Part shown: in pieces, positions 1 to 8,319 of the stretch
Position numbering within the stretch: the first letter of the stretch is position 1
How the letters are laid out: each line of letters starts with the position of its first letter
NCBI GenBank assembly: GCA_964431545.1
Contig: CAYSLC010000102.1
Location: 1 to 18,946 of the forward strand
DNA: 18,946 nucleotides
From: CAYSLC01 sp964431545
GTDB lineage: Bacteria > Desulfobacterota > Desulfobacteria > Desulfobacterales > JAABSP01
Direction: 5' to 3'
Position numbers and translations under genes: made by a program
The notes under the pieces: generated by a model
What the model was told of the DNA's origin: nothing
What the model saw: only the letters and a program-made list of their open reading frames with translations
The model's database searches: none

Positions 1-245
1 CCCGTCAGTCCGCTGAAAATCAGCTCCCCCGTCACCACGGCCGCTTCGTCCCCGGTCAGGGCCTCCCCGGGTTGGGGGTAATAGAGCGCGCCCTCGACGC
101 GGTCGGCCTCGGCCGTGCAGAAACGGACGTCCGTGGGCGCCGGCGGCCGGATTTCCCGGCCGCACGCGGCCAGGAGCAGGATCGCCGCCAGGATCAGAAG
201 GAGACGTTTCCCTCCCCGGCCGGATGGCGAAGAGATCCGTCTCAC
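1..245 (-). CDS. Predicted outer-membrane lipoprotein downstream of tssM (partial, C-terminus outside window)
   Basis: The GTG start at 245-243 overlaps the tssM stop (GTGA) and has a GGAAAGGG ribosome-binding sequence just upstream; the gene is shorter here than most callers would report because it runs off the left edge after about 81 codons. The N-terminus is basic (MRRISSPSGRGGKR), followed by a Leu/Ala/Ile-rich core and a lipobox LLAAC with Cys at about residue 29, so a lipidated, exported protein is expected. The position fits TssJ, the outer-membrane lipoprotein that binds TssM. However, the visible mature part (for example VRFCTAEADRVEGALYYP) does not show the TssJ pattern I know (Asn-Pro-Asp followed by a VYQL-type strand). 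It could be a divergent TssJ or another T6SS lipoprotein. The lipoprotein call is firm; the TssJ assignment is not. Confidence 0.7.
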   Translation of the reverse strand, partial: MRRISSPSGRGGKRLLLILAAILLLAACGREIRPPAPTDVRFCTAEADRVEGALYYPQPGEALTGDEAAVVTGELIFSGLT

Positions 246-3200
246 GGCCCTTTCCGATGCATATCCGTCCAGTCGGGAAGGGGCGGCAGCCCCTCTTTGA
301 ACGTGAACCGGAATTCGGCCCCTACCACAAAGGCCGGGTTGATGCTCATGGGGATGTCGATTTCCACCGCCCAGACCGTCCGGGCCGGGTCCTCGGGCCG
401 CCCGAAAAGATAGGCCGCCTGAAGGAACGCGAAATCCCCCCTGGTGAGCAGGACCGACGCCTGGGGCATCCGGGCCGCGTCCAGGCCGTGGACGGCCAGC
501 GACCCGTTTTCCGGGGGCACGGTCATCTCCTTTACCGGATCGCCGTAGACGTTCAAATCCGTGACCCGGCCCGAACCGAACACCAGCCGGAGCCAGTGGA
601 AATAGGCCCCCACCTGGCCCGGGACCACCGATGCCGCCACCTCGTGGCTCCGCGGCCGCCGCTCCTCGAAGAGAAAGGCGCCGAACCGCTCCAGGTCCTC
701 GAAAAACCGGCGCTGACGGACCCCGACCATCTCCTCCAAAATATCCCGGGAGAGGCGGGAGACCGGCGTCTTTTTGCCGTCGGCCGCCGCCACATAGATC
801 CCCCCGTCCAGCTCGAAGCGGGCCCGGAGGGTCCCGGCGTCCTCGAGCAGCGCCAGCAGCATTGCGCTGTTCGCCGGATCTCCGTCCTTGCGGAAGGGGA
901 ACTTCTCCCCGATCTTCTTCTCCTCGTACTTTTCGATGAGACGGTTTTCCATGGCGGCGTAGGTCGCCAGTAGATCGGCCTTGTAGACCTGGAAGACATG
1001 GGACTCGATCTCCAGGAGCTGTTCGGTGACGGTCCGGACGATGGGGCCGCTCTCCGTCTCCAGGGTCTTTTTGAAATTGCTGAAACTCAGCAGGTGCTTC
1101 CAGCTCACCGGCTGATTGGTGGCGTCGTCGTACCGGGACGATTCCCTCAAAGTCCGCCAGGCCGCGGCGGTGTCCGCGTCCATGGACTGGACGCATTCCG
1201 CGAACCGGTTGGCCGCCGCCCGGAGGGGCTGCATGTAGCGGGTCCGGAAAAGGGTCACCTCCTCCATGAGCTTCCGGAAATGGCGCATTTCCGGATAGGT
1301 CTCCTTCGGGGCCCCGTCTTCCGCCTCCCCCAGGGACCGGATGGGCTGGGGGATGTCGCCGAGCCATTTGGCGAGAAAGACATCCACGGGCGCCACCAGC
1401 TCGATGCCGTTGCCCTCCTGGAACATTTCGATGCTTTTGATCCCCCGCCAGCGATCGACCCCGGGAATGTTCTGGCGGAAGTCGGCCCGCTGGAACAGTT
1501 CCCGCAGATAGAGGCTCTGGGCGTTCATCTTGAGCCGGTTCTGGACGGCGTGCCAGTTGTCGATGTCCTCCAGCAGCTCGCCGATGCGCCAGAACCCGGC
1601 GAGGGCGCGCTTCCGCTCCGCTTCCTGTTCGTCGGCTTCCTCCGCGGGCGGCAGGGCCCCGTTGGAGGAGGCGGCGCCGGGGGCCGCGCCATTGGCTGGC
1701 GCGTCGGCCGGGGGCAGGGCCAGCTCCTTGAGGGACCGGAGCCGGCTCTTGATGTCGTGGGTCTCCTCCCCGAATTCGATCCCGTGCAGGGGCGGGGACG
1801 TATAATTGACGTGATTGATGCGCGACGGGAGGTTTTCCTGCCAGGAACCCAGCCGGTCGTAATAGTGTTGCAGAAACAGGCTGAAGTCGTTGACATCCTC
1901 CAGCAGGCCGAAGAGGGTGTGGCCGATGCCGAAATCATGGGAGATCCCCATGTGCTCGACCCCGAAGGCATCCGACAGCCGGTCCGCGAGCCACGTTTCC
2001 ACCGGATACCGGGCCAGCAGGTCGATCACCGGCAGATACCGGTCGATGGGGGCCGCCACCCGCTTCCGGTAGTCGGCCACCACCACCTGGGCGTCCCGGA
2101 CCACCCGGGCCTCCAGGCCGTCCATCCCCCGGACGGCGCCGATGAGGTCCTCATAGAGGTCCTCGGCCTCCACCCATACGATGGACCGGCCGCTGCCCGC
2201 CCGCAGGTGATCCAGAAGCCGGCGGGTCCCCCCCAGGATCTCCTGGAGAAAAGTCCGGAAGGACCGGTATTCGGAAAACATCTGCTCGGCGGGGGTGTTC
2301 CGGTCCGGGATCTCCGTTTTCAGCAGGGAGCGGTAGTTCCGGTGAATGTCGTCCAGGAGGACCGACAGCCGCAGCCACCACTCGGGCTCGGTCAAATCGG
2401 CGCTGTCCCGGGGCGTGTCGGGGACGGCCGGCTGCATGTAGGCCCGCAGGATCCGGAGGCCGTCCCGGATGATCCTGTCGGCGGCCGGGGCCGTCAGCCG
2501 CCGGCCCCGTCCCCCTTCGGCCATGAACAGCTCGAACTGTTCCAGGTACGGGTACCGGGCCTGGGCCGGAATCCCGAGGAAATCGAGAAAGGGCCGGATC
2601 TCCAACGCGTAGGGGACAATGCCCGCGTCGTTGCGCCACCGGATGTATTCGGTGAGCGCGGCCGCAAAGGGCCCGAACCCCGCTCCGCCCCGGGACCGTT
2701 CCCCGGTCCACCGGCTCAGCCGATGCTCGGTCCGGGCCAGAATCCGGGTCAACTGGGTCTCCTGGAAAACGGCCCGGTGAACGACGCCGAGCCGGCCCAT
2801 GAGTTCCTCATACCGGCCCATGCCGATGATCCGGCTCAACCAGCCGACGTGTTGCAGTTGCTGCTTGCGGTCGGCCAGGCGCAGGCACAGCCCCAGGGTG
2901 TCGCCGCTGGTCCGGCCGGTGGCGAGCACGCTCCGGGCCTCGTTCAGATCGGCCTCCACGGAGGCGATCCGCCGAAAGGTCCGCCGGGTGAAATCCACGG
3001 TGTAATAGCCGCCCAGGAGAATCGCCGCCCCCAGAAGGACGGCCGCCGCGGCCTTGACCTTCCGGTTTTTCCGGACCACCTCGCCGGGCCGGGCCGCCAG
3101 CCCGCGCTCCATGAAGATCTTTTTGAAAAACAGGTCCCGGGTGAACAGAGGGGTCCGGGGAACGGGGTGCTCTTCGGCCCGGGCCATCGATTCCAGAAGA

Positions 3201-4444
3201 GCCGGGGGGAGCATCTCCTTTCCGTACAGGGAGACGGGGGGGGCGGGATCGGCGCCGCCGGTGAAATAGACGCCCCGCAGGAACAGGGGTTCCTCGAACC
3301 GGCTCCGGGTGAACAGTACCCGGACAAAATCCAGGACGGGCCCCCGCAGCGCGGCGAATTCCTCGGGAAAGAAGGCGGCCCGGTGGGCGGCCTCCGTCGC
3401 GCCGCCCCCCCCCCGGACAAAGCGCTGCCGGTCCAGGGTCCGGACCATTTCGTCCAGGGCCTGGGTGAGCCCATGGACGGAGACCGCCGCCCCCGGCGGG
3501 TTGGGGTCCGACCAGCCGAAAATCCCCTGCCGCTGGGCCTCGGTCAGATCGGCGAAGAACTCCGTAAAGCCCAGGAGACGCTCCATGCCGACGACCGTCA
3601 CGTAGACGGGCGGTCGCACCTGAAGGGACCGGAAGATGCTCCGAAGCCGGTCCTGCCACTGCCGGGCCGTTTCCCGGCGGGCGTCTTCGGCGGTCTCCCC
3701 CAGATCCACGGCCGATACCGCCAGGAGAACGCCGTTGATGGGACATTTCGGCCGTTTTTCGGCCAGCAGTTGCATCAGGGCGTCCCGTTCGAGCCGTTCC
3801 GTTTCCGGATCCGCCCCCCGTTTTCGCCCCGCAACATCGATAAAGACCGCCTCCCGGGAAAAATACCACTGATCGACGGCGTCGGGGTCCGACGCCAGCG
3901 GTTCGATTTTTTCCGATTCGGGAAACGTGAGGTCGGCCCCCTCCAGCAGGGGACACGCGTCGGCCCCCGGGTCCCCCACCACCAGGTACCAGGGCATGTC
4001 GTAAAGGCCCACCCCGGCCGACCGGTGGAGGTTCTCCACCGCCTCCCAGCGGGTCAGCAGTCCCTCGGCGATGCGCCGGGCCTCGGGGCTGTCGGTTTGG
4101 GCCTCCTGCTTTTTCATCCGCCGCCGCTGAAGCCCGTAATTGATCAGCCTCAACAGCACTAACAGCACCACGATCCCCGCCAGGACGGCGAGGAGGATCA
4201 TCAGATAAAAATAGGGATCGACCCCATACCCCCATAAGGTGGCGCGATGGGGCGCGAAATAATGGACCAGGACCGCGGCGACCGCGAGGGGGATCAGGTA
4301 CAGCAGCGGCTTGAACACCCGGAGAAACGACCGGGCCCCGGCTTTCAAGCCGCCGCCGGCCGGCTTCCCGCCTCCGGCGGCGTCGGGGACTTTGGGCGCC
4401 TTGGGGATCTTGGGCGGTTTGGGCATTTTGGGCATGAGTTTCAT
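242..4444 (-). CDS. tssM: TssM / IcmF, inner-membrane core of the T6SS membrane complex
   Basis: 1400 residues, somewhat longer than the usual 1100-1300. TssM spans the inner membrane and periplasm and links TssL to TssJ. Membrane segments are visible at about 44-62, 77-102 and 465-485, with the cytoplasmic NTPase-like domain between the second and third and a long periplasmic part after the third, as in the family. The P-loop position (residues 157-167, GDPGADACPLL) lacks the GK[ST] core, so nucleotide binding is doubtful; the DxxG-type motif is present (DVAG, 203-206). The first 20 residues are an unusual Pro-Lys repeat (PKMPKPPKIPKAPKVP) followed by a Gly-rich stretch. The C-terminus (about 1290-1400) fits the TssM C-terminal domain that contacts TssJ. 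The ATG start lies 4 bp after the tssL stop, and the gene overlaps the following lipoprotein gene by 2 bp, so translation is probably coupled. Confidence 0.96.
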   Translation of the reverse strand: MKLMPKMPKPPKIPKAPKVPDAAGGGKPAGGGLKAGARSFLRVFKPLLYLIPLAVAAVLVHYFAPHRATLWGYGVDPYFYLMILLAVLAGIVVLLVLLRLINYGLQRRRMKKQEAQTDSPEARRIAEGLLTRWEAVENLHRSAGVGLYDMPWYLVVGDPGADACPLLEGADLTFPESEKIEPLASDPDAVDQWYFSREAVFIDVAGRKRGADPETERLERDALMQLLAEKRPKCPINGVLLAVSAVDLGETAEDARRETARQWQDRLRSIFRSLQVRPPVYVTVVGMERLLGFTEFFADLTEAQRQGIFGWSDPNPPGAAVSVHGLTQALDEMVRTLDRQRFVRGGGGATEAAHRAAFFPEEFAALRGPVLDFVRVLFTRSRFEEPLFLRGVYFTGGADPAPPVSLYGKEMLPPALLESMARAEEHPVPRTPLFTRDLFFKKIFMERGLAARPGEVVRKNRKVKAAAAVLLGAAILLGGYYTVDFTRRTFRRIASVEADLNEARSVLATGRTSGDTLGLCLRLADRKQQLQHVGWLSRIIGMGRYEELMGRLGVVHRAVFQETQLTRILARTEHRLSRWTGERSRGGAGFGPFAAALTEYIRWRNDAGIVPYALEIRPFLDFLGIPAQARYPYLEQFELFMAEGGRGRRLTAPAADRIIRDGLRILRAYMQPAVPDTPRDSADLTEPEWWLRLSVLLDDIHRNYRSLLKTEIPDRNTPAEQMFSEYRSFRTFLQEILGGTRRLLDHLRAGSGRSIVWVEAEDLYEDLIGAVRGMDGLEARVVRDAQVVVADYRKRVAAPIDRYLPVIDLLARYPVETWLADRLSDAFGVEHMGISHDFGIGHTLFGLLEDVNDFSLFLQHYYDRLGSWQENLPSRINHVNYTSPPLHGIEFGEETHDIKSRLRSLKELALPPADAPANGAAPGAASSNGALPPAEEADEQEAERKRALAGFWRIGELLEDIDNWHAVQNRLKMNAQSLYLRELFQRADFRQNIPGVDRWRGIKSIEMFQEGNGIELVAPVDVFLAKWLGDIPQPIRSLGEAEDGAPKETYPEMRHFRKLMEEVTLFRTRYMQPLRAAANRFAECVQSMDADTAAAWRTLRESSRYDDATNQPVSWKHLLSFSNFKKTLETESGPIVRTVTEQLLEIESHVFQVYKADLLATYAAMENRLIEKYEEKKIGEKFPFRKDGDPANSAMLLALLEDAGTLRARFELDGGIYVAAADGKKTPVSRLSRDILEEMVGVRQRRFFEDLERFGAFLFEERRPRSHEVAASVVPGQVGAYFHWLRLVFGSGRVTDLNVYGDPVKEMTVPPENGSLAVHGLDAARMPQASVLLTRGDFAFLQAAYLFGRPEDPARTVWAVEIDIPMSINPAFVVGAEFRFTFKEGLPPLPDWTDMHRKGP

Positions 4445-4448
4445 GGGA

Positions 4449-5651
4449 TCAAGGATAATTGGTGACGAACACCTTCATGTTCTCTTTTTGGGCGAACCGG
4501 TCCGCGGCCTTCCGGGCCTCGTCCATGGTCCCCCGGGGAAAATGGCCCGTGCGCACGAAATACCAGGTCCTTTCCCCGTCCCGATGGGGTTCGGAGACGA
4601 TGTACGGATCATGCCCCCGGGCCGCCAGCTCCGCCTTCAGGGCTTCGGCCTGATCCCGGGAATAAAAGGCGGCGATCTGGATGGCGTATCCGGATTCGGG
4701 AATGGCCCCGGCGGACGAGGCGGCGGGCGGCCCGGTTTCCGGGGCCGGGACCGGTTCGACATCCGGGGTCGGCTCGGGCGGCTCGGCCGGCTCGGCCGGG
4801 TCGGGGGCCGGTCCGGCCGCTTCTTCGTCGCCGGCCCCGGCGGTCCCGGCCGGCGCCGGTTCGGAGAGGATGGCCTCGGCCAGTTCGGCGTCCCGGTCCA
4901 CCGGGGGCGGTGCAGGGATCTGCGACAGGGCCGCCGGCGGCGGGGCGTTTCCGGGACGCGTCGCCTCGGGCCCCATTGCCAGGACCTCTTCAGCCAGTTC
5001 GGCCACGTCGGCCACCGGCGCCGACATGACCTCCCAGATCACCAGGCGGTCCAGCACCAAAAAGAAGGCCGCGATCAGCACCAGGGCAGCCCCCACATGA
5101 CGCCACTGGTAGATGGCGGGCAACCGCCTGAGCCGCCGGGCCCGGGTCACCGCATAGGCCTGGGGAAAAAGCGGACCGTCCGACAGGCCGGCCCCGGCCT
5201 CGCAGCGCTCCAGGAGTTGTTGCCGCAACCGCCGCAATTGCTCCGAATCGCTGTCGTACCGCCCCCGGAACCCCAGATTCAGGCAGGTGTAGAAGACCGC
5301 GGCCACGTCCGGGTCGGTGATCTCCACCTCCTCGCACAGGCTGAAAAACCGGTCTCCGCCCACCTCGGTATCGAAGAAGTGGCGCTCCAGGAGGTGGTTT
5401 TCCCAGTCCGACGCGTAGTCCCAGTCGGCGTACAGGAACACCTCGTCGGCGAACACCGCCAGGGCGTACCGGATCTGCTCGTAGCCGCCCCGCAGTTCCG
5501 GGTGCCGCCGGACCTGGACCTCCTGTTCCTGGAAAAGATCCAACACTTCCCGTTTCACGTCCTCCAGGGCGGGGCGGTTGCCGGCGGCGATCCGCCAGCG
5601 GAAAACGGTCAGGTAGTTGAACAGATCCTTGGCGATATCGTACAGATTCAT
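4449..5651 (-). CDS. tssL: TssL / DotU inner-membrane protein with C-terminal SPOR domain
   Basis: 400 residues. Residues 1-180 match the cytoplasmic DotU domain: FADE motif at 67-70, followed by ADWD and WENHLLERHFFDTE, then the CLNLGFRGRY segment at about 123-132. A single membrane helix lies at about 186-206, so the C-terminus should be periplasmic. Residues 210-318 are an Ala/Pro/Glu-rich linker. Residues 321-398 look like a SPOR domain (start GYAIQIAAF, RDQAEALKAELAARGHDPY, then TWYFVRTGHF and a C-terminal VFVTNYP strand), a fold that binds peptidoglycan. TssL with TssM forms the membrane complex; in systems where TssL lacks its own wall-binding domain a separate Tag protein supplies it. 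Here the fusion likely does that job. The start is 4 bp after the tssK stop without a clear Shine-Dalgarno, suggesting translational coupling. Confidence 0.95.
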   Translation of the reverse strand: MNLYDIAKDLFNYLTVFRWRIAAGNRPALEDVKREVLDLFQEQEVQVRRHPELRGGYEQIRYALAVFADEVFLYADWDYASDWENHLLERHFFDTEVGGDRFFSLCEEVEITDPDVAAVFYTCLNLGFRGRYDSDSEQLRRLRQQLLERCEAGAGLSDGPLFPQAYAVTRARRLRRLPAIYQWRHVGAALVLIAAFFLVLDRLVIWEVMSAPVADVAELAEEVLAMGPEATRPGNAPPPAALSQIPAPPPVDRDAELAEAILSEPAPAGTAGAGDEEAAGPAPDPAEPAEPPEPTPDVEPVPAPETGPPAASSAGAIPESGYAIQIAAFYSRDQAEALKAELAARGHDPYIVSEPHRDGERTWYFVRTGHFPRGTMDEARKAADRFAQKENMKVFVTNYP

Positions 5652-5655
5652 GCGC

Positions 5656-6996
5656 TTAGACGACGTACAGCTCGAATTTGAAATTCAGGTCCCGGGCCCC
5701 GGAGATGACGATCACCTTGTCCTTTTCAACGGTGTCCCAGAAATCGCCTTCCATGTTGACCTGGAGATAGTGGGTCCCCTCCCGCTCGGGCAGGGAGGAG
5801 GGGACCATCCGCAGGCGCTGGACCCCGAGTCCGCCGAGCCGCTTCTGGGTCACGGCGGCGAAATCGCTGGGGCCGCAGACCTTGATCCGGGACAGGTTCC
5901 GGTCGAGCTGGGAAAGGGTCTCCGCCCCCTTGACGCCGATGTAAAAGAGCCGGTGTCCGGTGATCCAGTTCTCCTCCAGGTCGGCCTCGAAGCGGTCGTT
6001 GCGGAACTGGAAGGCGCGCTGGACAAAGGTGGATGTGCCGATGCGGTCCAGGAGCCCCTCGATGACATCCTTCATCTCCAGAAAACACCGGCCCAGATCG
6101 TCATGCCGGTAATCGGGAAAAGCCGGCGCCGTCCGCTTGCCCCGGAAGACCCCCAGGGTGGCCGCCAGCCGCAGCATCTCCAGGTAAATGAGATAGGGGG
6201 GGATCCGGGGCGTCTTGCACATCTGATCCAGGCTCGCCACGTACCGGTTGGTGGCGATCATCTTGATCACGGCTTCGATGCCCCGGGGAATCCCCAGCAA
6301 TTCGGCGAATTCCCGGTCGGAAAAATCCCGGATCAGGGCGTAGTTGGCCATGGACAGGGCGTTGTTGACATCCTCGCACGCCGCCAAGAGGGGCTGCCAG
6401 GCCCCGATGGCCAGCACCGGGGGGAAAAAGGCGGGATCGAGGGAGACGGCGCCGCCGGAAGAGGAGAGCTTCACCCGGCCCGTCCGGATGACGTCGTATC
6501 CCGTCATGTCCTCGCCGCCCCAGAACAGGCGGCCCTGAAACCGTTTGATCCCGATGGGGGCGGATTCGTCGCCGGTGTTCTCGTCCACCACCGTGGTCTC
6601 GTCGGGACGGTACCGCCGCTGGCGCGCGCCCCCCGCATCGGCCTCCGAAGCGGTGTTGGCGGCGTCGCCGCGCCAGGAGGGAATGCCGATGAACACGTCC
6701 AGGGTCTCGGCGCCGGCCGCACTCTCCTTGAAAGACCGGCTGTCCAGGTCCAGGTTTCCCGGCAGGCTCAACAGGGTCCCGTTTTCCAGCACGACCCGGC
6801 AGGAGCGGACGGCGAAGATGTGATTGCTCACCGACCCCGCATCGATCTCCAGTTGCGCGAACCCCCAGTTGAAGGGGCTCAGGTGCTCCGTGGCCTGCCG
6901 CAGCTTGGCGTCCTGGTTGCGGTCCGCAAACTGAAAATGATGGGGTCGGAGGAACATGCCCTCGGACCATAACAATTCCCGGTATTCACTTGACAT
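5656..6996 (-). CDS. tssK: TssK, baseplate-to-membrane-complex connector
   Basis: 446 residues, normal for TssK. The N-terminus carries the family signature LLWSEGMFLRPHHFQ (about residues 8-22), which compares with the W-x-EG-M-x-L-x-PQHFQ motif of the TssK shell domain. TssK is cytoplasmic and forms trimers that bind the TssFG wedge by their N-terminal part and TssL/TssM by their C-terminal part. The position directly before tssL and tssM is the usual one. The 64-bp gap before it (6,997-7,060) is the largest between apparatus genes here; it holds a short GGGCGC...GCGCCC inverted repeat with a 21-base loop and no T tract, so I do not call a terminator. The ribosome-binding site is weak. The residues from 6,520 to 6,760 (about 80-160) look loop-like and variable. 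Confidence 0.96.
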   Translation of the reverse strand: MSSEYRELLWSEGMFLRPHHFQFADRNQDAKLRQATEHLSPFNWGFAQLEIDAGSVSNHIFAVRSCRVVLENGTLLSLPGNLDLDSRSFKESAAGAETLDVFIGIPSWRGDAANTASEADAGGARQRRYRPDETTVVDENTGDESAPIGIKRFQGRLFWGGEDMTGYDVIRTGRVKLSSSGGAVSLDPAFFPPVLAIGAWQPLLAACEDVNNALSMANYALIRDFSDREFAELLGIPRGIEAVIKMIATNRYVASLDQMCKTPRIPPYLIYLEMLRLAATLGVFRGKRTAPAFPDYRHDDLGRCFLEMKDVIEGLLDRIGTSTFVQRAFQFRNDRFEADLEENWITGHRLFYIGVKGAETLSQLDRNLSRIKVCGPSDFAAVTQKRLGGLGVQRLRMVPSSLPEREGTHYLQVNMEGDFWDTVEKDKVIVISGARDLNFKFELYVV

Positions 6997-7060
6997 ATCG
7001 ATCCATTTCCATTCCGCGTTGGTGCGGGCGCGCCGGATGGGTCACCGTTTTTGCGCCCTT

Positions 7061-7534
7061 TTACTCATAAACCGCCCGGATGATTTCCCAGTCCCCCGGG
7101 GGGGTTTTCCGGCAGTCGATGGTAAAACCCCCCTGCCGCCGTTCTTTTTTGAGTTCCGACGGGAAAAAATAAAATTTCACCCGCCGGTGAACCGTGACCG
7201 TCCGTTTCCCTTTGGCGGTGGCCAGCCCCGGCATCTTGAGATGGACCGACCGGACCGAATAGACCGGCCGGTACCGCTCGTAGCCGTGGAAGGTCCATTT
7301 CCGCCGGGCCCCGGCCGGGTCGCCGCCGTGCCAGGCGGGGAAGACCGCGTCCAGCACGCCGAAGGCGGGGGAATCGTCCGGGGTCCGGATGGTCCAGGCC
7401 GAAGCCAGCCGCTGTTCGATAAGGTCGATGACCGCCCGCTTGTCGGCCCGGTCCGGCGGGTCGGCGGCGACTGCCGCCGCCGGAACGGCCAGGACCGCCG
7501 TCATCATCCACACAACCGTCGCGATTCGCCCCAT
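7061..7534 (-). CDS. Small exported protein of unknown function in the T6SS operon
   Basis: 157 residues. A signal peptide is clear: MGRIATVVWMMTAVLAVPAA then AVAAD, with likely cleavage near residue 23-24 and no lipobox Cys, so the product should be periplasmic or secreted. The mature part begins DKRAVIDLIEQRLASAW and ends in beta-rich segments (VKFYFFPSE, GGFTIDCRKTP, DWEIIRAVYE). That order of an N-terminal helix with a conserved Trp, then curved strands, is reminiscent of the NTF2/SnoaL-like fold, but this is only an impression. It has one Cys in the mature part. It starts 9 bp after the preceding gene and is in line with tssK, so co-expression with the apparatus is likely. Roles worth considering are a periplasmic accessory of the membrane complex or an immunity protein. 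No function is claimed. Confidence 0.8.
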   Translation of the reverse strand: MGRIATVVWMMTAVLAVPAAAVAADPPDRADKRAVIDLIEQRLASAWTIRTPDDSPAFGVLDAVFPAWHGGDPAGARRKWTFHGYERYRPVYSVRSVHLKMPGLATAKGKRTVTVHRRVKFYFFPSELKKERRQGGFTIDCRKTPPGDWEIIRAVYE

Positions 7535-7543
7535 GGCCGACGC

Positions 7544-8317
7544 CTATTTCAGATCCAGCGAGAACACCTCGGCGTCGTCACCTTCCGCCAGGGGGCCCAG
7601 GATGAGGCCGTCGGGTTCCCCCCGGACCCGGACGAAATAGGACAGCCCCGGATCCAGCCGGTTGTGGACGGCCCACGCCGTGTATTCCCGCCCTCCCAGG
7701 GTCAGCTTGAGCCCCTCCATGGGATACTCCAGGACCGCCTTCTCGGGCAGCTTGCCGGCCGGCCCCACGCCGTGGGCGTCGATCTCCCCGCCGCAGACCC
7801 CCGCCATCACGCCGGTCCATTCGCCGCCGGTGGGTCCGGCCTCCAGCCAGAGGCCCAGTTGGGGCAGGGCATAGACATCGAGACGGTATTCCGGCGTCGT
7901 CGCTCTGGCGGGCATGTTGGCCTTGGCCACGATCTTGGCCCCGAGAGCCGGGTTGTCGGCTTTGAGCAGGTCGGCGTTCCGGAGGGGCGTCGGCAGCGAT
8001 TCGGCCGCCGGCGGATCGACCGGATGGACCAGCATCACCGGCAATCCATGCCCCCGAACCCCCTGGACCGACAGGGCCAGCATGGAGAGGCCGAAGCGCA
8101 CTCCGGGGGCCGCCAGCATCTCGTCGTCGGAGAGGATCAGCCACAGGGCCGTATCCGGATGGGTCAACGGCTCCCGGGGTCCGAGCCATTTCATCTCCTT
8201 GAGATTGTCCTCCCAGAAATGGCCGTTGGCGTCCAGGCCGTATTTCCGGCACATATCCATCGTCCTTTGGACCCGTTGATGGTCTTTGGCCAGGGCGGTG
8301 ATCCAGATGGTTTTCAT
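7544..8317 (-). CDS. T6SS-associated protein of unknown function (257 aa)
   Basis: I do not recognise the family. There is no signal peptide or membrane helix, so it is probably cytoplasmic. The N-terminal half (about 1-125) alternates hydrophobic strands and helices: IWITAL at the start, GHFWEDNLKEMKWLG at about 32-46, ALWLILSDDEM at about 57-67, and GLPVMLVHPVDPPAAESLP at about 91-109. This resembles a Rossmann- or TIR-like alpha/beta fold. The C-terminal half (about 140-257) is rich in strands and turns (RLDVYALPQLGLWLEAG, GGREYTAWAVHNRLDPG). The ATG follows the stop of the upstream gene by 2 bp with an AAGGA sequence in front, so it is translated with it. Base composition is G+C rich like the apparatus genes and unlike the cassette just upstream. 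It may be a cluster-specific accessory protein; an effector role is possible but unsupported. Confidence 0.8.
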   Translation of the reverse strand: MKTIWITALAKDHQRVQRTMDMCRKYGLDANGHFWEDNLKEMKWLGPREPLTHPDTALWLILSDDEMLAAPGVRFGLSMLALSVQGVRGHGLPVMLVHPVDPPAAESLPTPLRNADLLKADNPALGAKIVAKANMPARATTPEYRLDVYALPQLGLWLEAGPTGGEWTGVMAGVCGGEIDAHGVGPAGKLPEKAVLEYPMEGLKLTLGGREYTAWAVHNRLDPGLSYFVRVRGEPDGLILGPLAEGDDAEVFSLDLK

Positions 8318-8319
8318 GG

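Noticed and set aside
998..4162. Open frame of 1054 codons on the plus strand, antisense to tssM
   Set aside because: Composition is Gly/Pro/Arg-rich without domains, and the opposite strand encodes a clear TssM. Long antisense frames are expected in high-G+C DNA.
6997..7060. GGGCGC...GCGCCC inverted repeat before tssK as a terminator
   Set aside because: The loop is 21 bases and no T tract follows.
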